DNA from: Rhipicephalus microplus
Taxonomy: Eukaryota; Arthropoda; Arachnida; Ixodida; Ixodidae
Assembly (NCBI RefSeq): GCF_043290135.1
Contig: NC_134710.1
Coordinates: 14,027,321-14,091,320 of the forward strand
Direction: 5' to 3'
DNA length: 64,000 nucleotides
In this document: positions 1 through 64,000 of the stretch, piece after piece
How positions within the stretch are numbered: the first letter of the stretch is position 1
How the letters are laid out: each line of letters begins with the position of its first letter
Translations under genes and position numbers: made by a program
The notes under the pieces: generated by a model
What the model saw: the letters and a program-made list of their open reading frames with translations, nothing else
The model's database searches: none
Told to the model about the DNA's origin: nothing

Positions 1-241
1 AGTAAAGGACTCACTTCCAAGACGAGGCAAATGCATCAGAAAGAGGCAGAGAGTTAGATGGGCGGTGGAATTGGGAAGCTTGCGGTGATAACGGGACTGC
101 ACTGAGCAAGCACAGGATTGTGTTATTGCGGGAACATGAGAGAGGCCACTCCCTTGAAGGGGGCATTGCCATATTGATGATTGTAAGTGCAGATGTATTG
201 GCAGACAGAGTCCACATTGCTGGATTTTCTTTTATGTCCAG

Positions 242-56599
<56,358 letters not shown>

Positions 56600-58195
56600 G
56601 TGAGTATTGTGCTCATTTGTTATTGGTATCTAGTTAGCACATTCACTAATATTATGCAGTGGCCATAACGTTCTTCTGCTGAACACATTTTTGCAGGTTC
56701 ACTTTTTTATTATGAAAGCTGTTGTTCTAAATGCACTAAAATTACCGATTTTTTAGATATGATGGCTGGTAAGCATTTCACTTGGTTAGTTTGGTAGACC
56801 CATTCATAAGCACTAGTATTCCAAGCAGAGAGTAACAGTAACTGGTGAGCAGTCAAAATGAGCAAGAAACATTTACTGTACATCTGAAAACATCTGTTAA
56901 TCATAACTTATTGTGATATAGGTTTTAATGGAAAAATAGAAGAACAAACGACAATAGACATAATGTTAAACGCAGCAAGGTCGACGTTCGGGCTCGTTGA
57001 AGATTAATGGTGTGTGTGAGTCGATGCAGGACAAAACAGAGAAAACAAAAGCCAGTGCAATTGTCTTGTTTGCTTGTATATCTTCTCTGCTTAGTACATG
57101 TAGGGTACCAAACCCAGTGCAGCCTGGTCAACCTTCCTGTATTTCCTTTGACTTTTCTCTAATCTTGATTAGATTACTACGTGACTACGCCTCAAATAGA
57201 ATGTCAAAAAAGATTATCACTGTCACGCAGGTGTACTTCCCTTTCCTATCTTCCATCCCTCTCTCATCATGCACATACGAGAAACCGGTTCATTGTCACA
57301 CAAAGAACAAATAGGCAAAAGGTGTGTTAAACATGCACGTGGCTAGAAGCATTCATGTGAGGTCATATCTTATTGCGAAAAAGTTCATTTGTCATTTTGT
57401 TAAGAAATTGTCGGGATAATTCTGCTGGAAACACCAATATAGCCATTATACAGATGTATGGTGCACTACAAAAAAATATGATTGAGGCAACTTTTTTTGC
57501 TTGTGCAAATAGTCTTGTTGCCCACAGCAGTCAGTATGCTGTGAAGGAAAACATTGAGCTTTCATTTATGTAGTGATGTAAGGTCAAGTAAAAAAAAAAA
57601 CAGACTGTGAAATAGGTTTTTTTTCTTTTGGGCACTGTGAAAACTAGCAAAAAAAAAAACCTTTAAAAACCGATAGTGCATATTTTTTGCAGTCTTGTTT
57701 AGAGCAAATAAGTCTGAAATATTGGAGGCACAGCTAATACCTCCACTTTGCCAGTAGTGCATATGTGTCAAGGGGCTCTAGCTTGTCGAATATGCCACAT
57801 GAGTCATATTAGTATTAATGATTCTGGTAATACTAGTATGCCTCATGCCATGCTGGTTACTTTTAAATGATGTGTGCAGTAGAAGCCACTCAGGAGATCG
57901 GGAGATACTATCTCTTGTAACCAAGAATTCTAAAAACACTGAGGAGTCAGACTAGATCACGTTATCATACATCAGTACTTTCATAGTCTGTTTGAACACA
58001 TCTACAGGACATTGCTCGAGGTGGCTTTTAGTAGGTTGTTTTTTAGGGATTGCAAGTTGTATTAGTTTCTTGCCCCACTTCTGGAGGTAAAGGACTTCAC
58101 TTTGCGATAGAATGGTTAATTGGGCAAGTTGATGTGCTGGCATCTTGAATGAATAAAAGTGTAACAGAAAACGAGGACAAGAAGAAGAATTACTG
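56600..58195. other. Start of INPP5F intron 10, nothing recognised
   Basis: AT-rich with poly-A and poly-T runs. No exon continuing the hSac2 domain and no nameable repeat was found. Confidence 0.5.
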
Positions 58196-58446
58196 AGTTT
58201 TACATTGGGCAAACTAGTCAGTGCGTAAATACTAGAATCCAGGAGCATGCACAAAATGTTAAATATGGCACAGAATCCCATTTGGCCATTTATTGTCAGA
58301 AAAGTGCATGTCACCCTTGTTATGATCGAACAGAAACCTTGCATTTCCACAGAGACCACCACACACAGGAAATCATGGAGGTGTTTTACATGTCTTTGGA
58401 AGGTCACAAGTGTATCAGTCAGCTGTCGTTGGCATTATCAGATGCA
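58196..58446 (+). pseudogene. Penelope-like element GIY-YIG endonuclease C-terminal fragment
   Basis: FYIGQTSQCVNTRIQEHAQN, GTESHLAIYCQKSACHP, REIMEVFYMS-like (QEIMEVFYMSLEGHKC) and ISQLSLALSDAN follow the order of the Penelope endonuclease C-terminus (YIGQT, R..EH, HLA.HC, C.P, EI.EA, G..C.S..S..L). The frame is open for this stretch. It is cut off by the Harbinger-like sequence at about 58447. Confidence 0.8.
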
Positions 58447-59282
58447 AATAGATTTGAGGCGGTCAACAACTGGATTCTGAAGGGCAGCCATGTTTGTCGG
58501 AGGAGCTTGCTGTGCAATTCGAACAGCTCTCTTGCGGGCGGCGCCGGCCGCCGGTCTACGGCACTGCGCCGTTATGGCCAGTTCACGCTGGCGACAAGCC
58601 TGTCATAACGCCGCAGTGCCTTAGACCGGCGCCGCCCGCAGGAGAGCTGTTCGAATTGCACGGCAAGCTCATCTCACAAGCATGGCTGCCCTTCCGAATG
58701 CAGTTGTCGACCGCCTCAAATCTATCAAGCGGCCGCCGTGCGCTCTGTAGCTCGTAAGGTCCCAATTGATGCTTCCATTTGCCTTAGACTCGTGCCCTTT
58801 AGCTTCGACAACATAACTACACGTTTGTTTGTTGTTGCTAACGCTAGATAGCTGGTGCCACTTGTCCAACCGCCTACTTTGGGAACGTCATTCTGAATTG
58901 CTGTGCACTTTTTTAAATACTGGACAGGCGAAAATGTTCTATTCACTGCTGGAACGTAGTCTGGGAACAACACGTACGACATATCGTGAAAACCGCAGAG
59001 CAAGAAGCAAGCTGCTCGAAGTGTTCCGCGGCAGACGCAGGCAATGCGGAGAGGCAAAAGCAAACGCAGCTTAGCCATGTCACTCCTCCGTCGCTGATTG
59101 GCTGAACCAGGTTCCGGCAAACGGCACAAAAATGGGTCTCGGACTCATTTTTCTAACGGCGAAGAACAGCAGACGTGCATGAAGCAAACTGCCACGCACG
59201 GCTGCCTGAGAACGTCAAACAGCGAGCCATGCTTGCCGCTAGCGTGAACCGGCCCTTACGGCAGGCTTGCCACTGGCGTGAA
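58447..59282 (-). mobile_element. Harbinger-like element 0, interrupted by element 1
   Basis: 58447-58574 plus 59259-59282 form one end of an element: inverse MAALPNAVV coding start, GGTCTACGGCACTGCGCCG, then TTA, then GGCAGGCTTGCCACTGGCGT. The same order, uninterrupted, is seen at about 59930-60070. Element 1 splits it at TTA. Confidence 0.7.
58575..59255 (+). mobile_element. Harbinger-like non-autonomous element 1 with TTA duplication
   Basis: Ends are TGGCCAGTTCACGCTGGCGA (58575) and inverse GGGCCGGTTCACGCTAGCGG (59255). TTA flanks it at 58572-58574 and 59256-59258. TTA/TWA 3-bp duplications with GGSC-type ends are characteristic of PIF/Harbinger. A short MAALPNAVVDRLKSI reading frame starts at 58682, but no transposase core is present. 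Confidence 0.78.
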
Positions 59283-60070
59283 GGGTTGGTTCACGCTAGC
59301 GGTTAGCATGCCTCCCCGTTTTGACGTTCTGAGACAGTTTTGTGCGGTTGTTTGCTTCGCGCACGCCTGTCGTCCTTCGCCATTAAAAAAATAGATCCGA
59401 GACCCATTTTTGTGCCGCTTGCCGCTTGCCGGAGAGTGGTTTAGCCAATCAGCGACAAAGGAGTGACAGGGCTGAACCACGTCATCTGCTTTTGCCTCTG
59501 CGCATTGTCTGCGTCTGCCGTGGAACACTTCGAGCTGCTTGCTTCTTGCTCCGCGGTTTTCACGATATGTCGTACGTGTTGTTCCCAGACTACGTTCTAG
59601 CAGTGGATAGAGCATTTTCGCCTGTCCAGTATTTAAAAAAACGCACAGCAATTCAAAATTACATCCCCAAAGCAGGCGTTTGGACAAGTAGTGCCAGCTA
59701 TCCAGCATTAGCAACAACAAAGAAATGTGTAATGTATGCCCTTCAAGATTTGGAAAGGCTTGCTTAGGCCTAGAACATCAATTATTTGAGTATGACAAAA
59801 ACGATACCGAATGGATTCGAGTACTGTGTTGTCGAAGCTGAAGGACATGAATTTAAAGCGAATGGAAGCATCAGTTCGGAGCTTACGAGCTACAGAGCGC
59901 ATGGCAGCTGCTTGATAAATTCGAGGCAGTTGACAACTGCATTCGGAAGGGCAGCCATGTTTGTCAGAGGAGCTTGCCATGCAATTCAAACAGCTGTCAT
60001 GCGGGCGGCGCCAGCAGCTGGTCTACGGCACTACGCCGTTACGTCAGGCTTGCCGCAAGCGTAAACCGTG
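59283..60070 (-). mobile_element. Harbinger-like element 2, in opposite orientation
   Basis: It starts GGGTTGGTTCACGCTAGCGG and ends TGCCGCAAGCGTAAACCGTG. It is an inverted, diverged version of element 1 over most of its length (for example GTATTTAAAAAAACGCACAG at 59622 against 58908). ORFs on both strands are mirror shadows. Confidence 0.75.
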
Positions 60071-60383
60071 TCCTTCTTGTCTCTTCATCGTCGTACTGTT
60101 CTCGCGCTATAACTATTGTCAGGCCCTTACAGAGCCACCGTGACCACCAACATTGTGATAAAGAGGAATGCAATATGCTGCCCTGCGGATCTGTACACAA
60201 CTGAACAAAAAATTACGTTATGTTATTCCCGTCATGAGGCACTGCATGAAGGGCTCTCTTCCCCATGACCGCATTGCACAGGTGAAAGCTAGGTGATGGG
60301 TGGGAGCAGGAGAGGGCCAGAGGGGAGAGTAGTGAAGAGCAGGATCGGGCGCATGTGGCTGGCATTGATTAAACAGAGCAGGA
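60071..60383. other. Half arm of a P2-like palindrome, then unrecognised sequence
   Basis: 60069-60122 (TGTCCTTCTTGTCTCTTCAT ... CTGTTCTCGCGCTATAACTA) matches the right arm of P2 at 30024-30085, but without a left arm or tail. The rest is unrecognised. Confidence 0.55.
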
Positions 60384-60618
60384 TGATATGTGGGGTTTAA
60401 CGTCCCAAAACCACCATATGATTTTGAAAGACGCCGTAGTGGAGGGCTCCGGAAATTTCGACCACCTGTGTTCTTAAACCTGCATCCAAATTTGAGCATG
60501 CACATGGGCCTACAGCATTTCTGCCTCTACCGAAAATGCAGTCGTGGGAGCCGGGATTCAATCCCACAACCTGCGGGTCGGCAGCTGAGTACCTTACCCA
60601 CTGGAGCACCACGGCGGG
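60384..60618 (-). mobile_element. Ruka-type SINE, full length
   Basis: The minus strand runs from the CCGCCGTGGTGCTCCAGTGG head with B box GGATTGAATCCC to GGGACGTTAAACCCCACA. GGATGATAT at about 60381 and GGATGAAAT at about 60619 may be the target duplication. Confidence 0.92.
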
Positions 60619-60789
60619 GGATGAAATAGAGAGAGGCGCTTGCCATTATAATCAACAGCTGTGCAATGAAGCCACTCGTCGTGCATGCAGGAGAAAAATA
60701 CGGTGCAATGTTCTGGTGTGGGCAGCCTGCTGCAGACTTATTCATGCGTGCTGAGCTAGTATTGAACTGTTGCAGTGAGGCGCTATATT

Positions 60790-60945
60790 GTTACAGGTAG
60801 CGAAAATGCTTGGGGCCCTTGTGTTTAGATTTAGATGCACATTAATGAACCCCAGGTGGTTCAAGTTTCAGGAGCCCTCTACTACCGTGTCTCTCATAAT
60901 GATGTGGTGGTTTTGGCATGTTAAACTCAACAATTAATTAAATAA
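60790..60945 (+). mobile_element. Ruka-type SINE, 5-prime-truncated and diverged
   Basis: It runs from GAAAATGCTTGGGGCCCTTG through CCCCAGGTGGTTCAAGTTTC to TTTTGGCATGTTAAACTCAA. No head and no clear duplication. Confidence 0.85.
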
Positions 60946-61259
60946 GGTGAGAATGGTTGTAAAGGTAACTCATTCATAATAACGCCGCTGCACGGTTTTT
61001 ACACCAGACATACGATGCCCAATGTGCTCGGTGCTCTCCGTACTCAGTGCTCACCGTACTATACAGCCTGCATACTTTGAAGTACAGTAAGCTTCTAGCA
61101 CATGCGAATGTCTTGTAAAGGCATTGCAATTATAAGTGCTCTAATATGGACAGCGCAAAGTTACAGCAAAAAGAAAAAAAAGACCATTTGAGAATATATA
61201 ACGCCCGAGCGTTGACTTAGCATTTCGTACACCTTGGCCTGACATTTTCAAATGAGCGC
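60946..61259. other. Nothing recognised
   Basis: Intergenic or intronic sequence of about 300 bp without a nameable feature, apart from the tandem-like CAATGTGCTCGGTGCTCTCC and CAGTGCTCACCGTAC words near 61020. Confidence 0.45.
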
Positions 61260-61586
61260 GACATAATATAAAAGCGCAAAACCATTTTTTTCTCGCCACA
61301 TGCAAGCTTCACCAACTGCGGGGCAGCCTTTTCGACCATACGAAGGAGCGCCGCGGTGTGGATAAAAGAGCGGGTCACGGCCACGTCTAGAAACACGCTC
61401 TCTCCGCGCGATTAGGACGGTCGGAGAAAAACCCGTCGCGCGCCCGCCATCTCGGAGTGCTTTAACGCGAGTTTCATGTATTTGCTTCATTCGTCCTTTG
61501 TATAAAGTGTGTTTGTCTTGCCCCACCCGTCTCCCGTCTCTCTCGAATTGATCCTTCACAAGCGCTCCCGAGATAAATTTGTGACA
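61260..61586 (+). repeat. Possible solo LTR 3-prime part
   Basis: GC-rich sequence with a GTATAAAGTG box (61500) ends GAGATAAATTTGTGACA, similar in form to Gypsy LTR ends in this window (CCCCGTGACA, CCTCCGTGACA). No left boundary or second copy was found. Confidence 0.3.
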
Positions 61587-62455
61587 CATGGTCTGTAACC
61601 TTGTCGGAGTGCACAAGTTTCATATCTGCAGAACCACACTCCTCAAAAGATTATGGAAGCTCTGTGGTGTTATAGATGCAAGCACCAGCTTTATCTTCGA
61701 CAGAGTTTCCCGCAAAATTCGAACCCAAAGGAATCAATTTCAGCACTTTCTGGTTAAGAAAATGTTGGCCACATTGCTTGGTCATGTTTTCGTTATGTCT
61801 GTGCTAAATCCCGAGGAATTTACCCTTGTGATCTAAAAGTTGCCCTAAGTAACTCTCGATGAAATATTTACTAGGAGAACGTACCAACCAAGCCTAAAAT
61901 GTCTCCTATAACTGAGTGCCTCTTGTAAACATTTCTCTTACGATGAAATTTTATTGTACCACCACAGCATATATCGGAAGCCACGGAACTGGTGTATGTA
62001 ACAGAGGGCGTTGGCGGGCTAGTTAGGGCAAATCCATAATGGCCGCGTTCTGTCTTCTTTCTTGCGGCGTTGTCTTGCTCTAAAAAAGCACTATCGTATA
62101 TGCACTGTACTTTTAAATGCCACTGCGATTGCCTGAATAAGTTTCCCGACAGCCATTGGCATGAGCTGTGGCAGTTTTTCATTAGGAAAGTAGTTGTTTC
62201 AAATGATTTTTTTTTAAATGTGAAATAGCCTATCAAAAGGAAATGCACTGCTTGAGGGGCAAAATGGCAATGGTATGAGTGAAATGCTTTTTTGGTGTTG
62301 CCAGATGGTTGTATGGCTCAGACATACAAATGTCTGCGTGACAATGGCGGTAACTTAGACGATACTTACAGAGAACTTTTCTGGGCAATGAAGTGACTGC
62401 TACAAAGTGAAATCGTCTTACCGCTAATGAACGTAGTCCTACAATATATTTTTAA
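61587..62455. other. Unrecognised stretch
   Basis: An open frame at 61588-61836 (+) shows no family features. No repeat signature was found. Confidence 0.4.
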
Positions 62456-62701
62456 CATAAGACAATTAGGCCCCGCCATGGTGGTCTAGTGGCTAAGGTA
62501 CTCAGCTGCTGACCCACAGTCGAGTACCTTAGCCTGTAGGCCCATGTACTCTGTAGGCCCGTGTGCTCAGATTTTGCTGTATGATAAAGAACCCCAAGGG
62601 CGTCGATATTTTTGTAGTCCTTTACTACACCATCTCTCATAATCATACGATAGTTTTGGGAAGTTAAACCTTACATATCAATCAATTAATCATAAGACAA
62701 T
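62456..62701 (+). mobile_element. Ruka-type SINE with perfect 11-bp duplication and internal rearrangement
   Basis: CATAAGACAAT at 62456-62466 and 62691-62701 flanks GGCCCCGCCATGGTGGTCTA...CAATCAATTAAT. After GCTGACCCACAG the normal B-box region is replaced by a copied GTCGAGTACCTTAGCC and a doubled TGTAGGCCCRTGT segment. It splits a LINE. Confidence 0.95.
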
Positions 62702-63160
62702 CAGTGCTTCTATCAATAATGAGATGAAAAAATGCACATCCGAATTTAATTACACTATGAACAACGTCCTATAAAGCGCTGTGAAAGAGTGCAGGTACCT
62801 TGGCCTAAGAATAACCCACAACTTCAGATGAGAGCACTATATGAAAAATATTGCCTTTGCAACACTAAAATAGTTTTTTCTGTTTTAGCAGACGTCTCAG
62901 ACTAGCACCCCCACGCAAAAAGTTATTATTATGTCAAACTTCTGTCAGATTGACTTTAAGGTGTGCCAACATCGTTTTGTTTCGTTCCTCTAAATAACTT
63001 ATTTAAAAAATTAGAAGCAGTTCAAAGGAAGGCACTAAAGTGCATTTGCAATAAATATAGGTTGAAAGACTCGCCTACAGAATTACTCAAACAGGCCGGT
63101 ATTCTCACCTTGCAAAACCAAGCCAAGCTTGTGCAATTAAAAGCTATGTAGTACCAGTTA
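62702..63160 (+). pseudogene. CR1/jockey-like LINE reverse transcriptase C-terminal remnant
   Basis: YTMNNVL and KECRYLGLRIT precede the frame 62963-63151, NNLFKKLEAVQRKALKCICN, KYRLKDSPTELLKQAGILTL. This is the thumb and C-terminal region after the YLG motif of CR1/jockey-type RTs. Stops are present. The palm is missing. Confidence 0.75.
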
Positions 63161-64000
63161 ATACACAGCGACCTGTAGATAGACAGTTTCAAATACTTAT
63201 CTATAACTTAAACGAAATAAACACAACAGAAAAATGCATTACATTACTAGAGCATGCAGTACATACGGAAAGTCATGAGCAATAATTTTTTTTCTTTAAT
63301 GACACAAGAATTGAAAAGGCTGGATTCTATTATAACAAACAGCGCTATCTCTTCTTCCTTCAGGACAGTGCTTGAAAATGAATAACATGCTACTCACTTA
63401 TGAACTGTCTGTATCACCTTCATTTCTTTATTATTTTTATTTCTTATAATTTTTTATGCTGTGCTCATAATTCTATATCTACCGACCCGGAAAAGATACT
63501 TCTACCTTTTGTGAAATCATAGCCTTGATGCCTTACAATGCATACAATTTCTAATTTATGATATTTTGCCTTTTTACATTATCTCTTTCCTTCAGTGTGT
63601 TACATTATTTTGTTTCAGTATTCTTACCTCACATGACATCAGTATTTTTTTTTTCTTTTAGCTTTGTCCTTTGATGACCTCTTTGGTGACCTCTGTGATG
63701 ACCCTTACTTTTCTGAGACATTATTAGAATGAATTAATATGTTTTATTGCTTGTCTTTGATAACTTACCATGTTTTATGTGTTGTAACTTTTGCTACTTG
63801 TATTGTAATGTTGTCATAAGTGAACATGCCCTTTCTGTAATCATCCCTGACGAGATCAACAGTTTAAACAATTATAAGAAGAGTAAAACTAATAAATTGT
63901 GTCCATATTGTCTGCATGAGGTAAAGTACTCCTTCATTTTCTACGCGTTGCTCTTTAAGAGTAGAAACTGTTCATACCAGTGAGATATCTGTGTTTGTTT
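63161..64000 (+). other. AT-rich sequence after the LINE, probable LINE 3-prime region
   Basis: T-rich and without clear genes. A short frame from 63658 reads ALSFDDLFGDLCDDPYFSET and LLE then stop; it lies after a poly-T/AG that mimics a splice acceptor but gives no match to INPP5F. It may be LINE 3-prime sequence. Confidence 0.4.

Noticed and set aside
58494..59989. Several 90-150-codon ORFs in the Harbinger-like cluster
   Set aside because: They mirror each other across inverted copies and show no transposase domain.
63657..63731. Candidate further INPP5F exon after a T-rich tract and AG (DDLFGDLCDD...)
   Set aside because: Phase and residues do not continue the hSac2 domain after YYVAE, and it lies behind a LINE 3-prime end.

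Overview
This is animal nuclear DNA, almost certainly from a hard tick (Ixodidae). The evidence is the coding exons of a conserved animal gene with GT-AG introns, many copies of the tRNA-derived SINE known from ixodid ticks as Ruka, and a dense mix of Gypsy, BEL/Pao, RTE-type LINE, Penelope-like, pogo/Tigger, hAT-like, Harbinger-like and foldback elements. The genus cannot be fixed from the sequence. No bacterial-style operons, rRNA genes or CRISPR arrays are present.

The backbone is one plus-strand gene. Ten internal exons between 242 and 56599 splice in one continuous reading frame (1523 nt, about 507 codons) into the middle of a SAC2/INPP5F-type phosphoinositide phosphatase. They cover the Sac phosphatase domain with its catalytic NCIDCLDRTN motif (exon at 26327-26447), the conserved block ending YYVNRFKDAYRQ, and the entry into the hSac2 homology domain. 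The first exons lie left of the window and the last exons lie right of it. Two introns are short (91 and 58 bp). The other seven are 3.1-11.1 kb and are filled with transposons.

Layout. 290-9856: a minus-strand Gypsy pol remnant, hAT-like copy 1, a tRNA-SINE, and a 2.7-kb short-LTR element with a 607-codon gag-like ORF and no pol, flanked by large microsatellites. 10242-15416: a small palindromic retroposon and a decayed Gypsy (LTR, gag, protease). 15746-26326: an RTE LINE split by a complete 5.4-kb Gypsy, with Ruka SINEs in both. 26448-34776: MITEs, a palindromic retroposon and a complete hAT-like element with 8-bp target duplications. 34906-42046: Tigger and other MITEs and another palindromic retroposon. 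42118-53208: a four-level nest (foldback, hAT-like, then Tigger and BEL/Pao), a second TA-flanked MITE and a Penelope-like fragment. 53452-64000: another foldback element, a GIY-YIG fragment, Harbinger-like elements nested in one another, Ruka copies and a LINE 3-prime end split by a Ruka.

The most unusual signals are (1) a family of 138-163 bp palindromic retroposons with different arms but a shared CAACTCGCCCAA-like tail and 10-15 bp target duplications, (2) the gag-only short-LTR element whose ends appear to have seeded the neighbouring microsatellites, and (3) a hAT-like family without coding capacity that shares CAGTGAT-type ends and an internal minisatellite. None of the transposon ORFs except the 607-codon one is intact.
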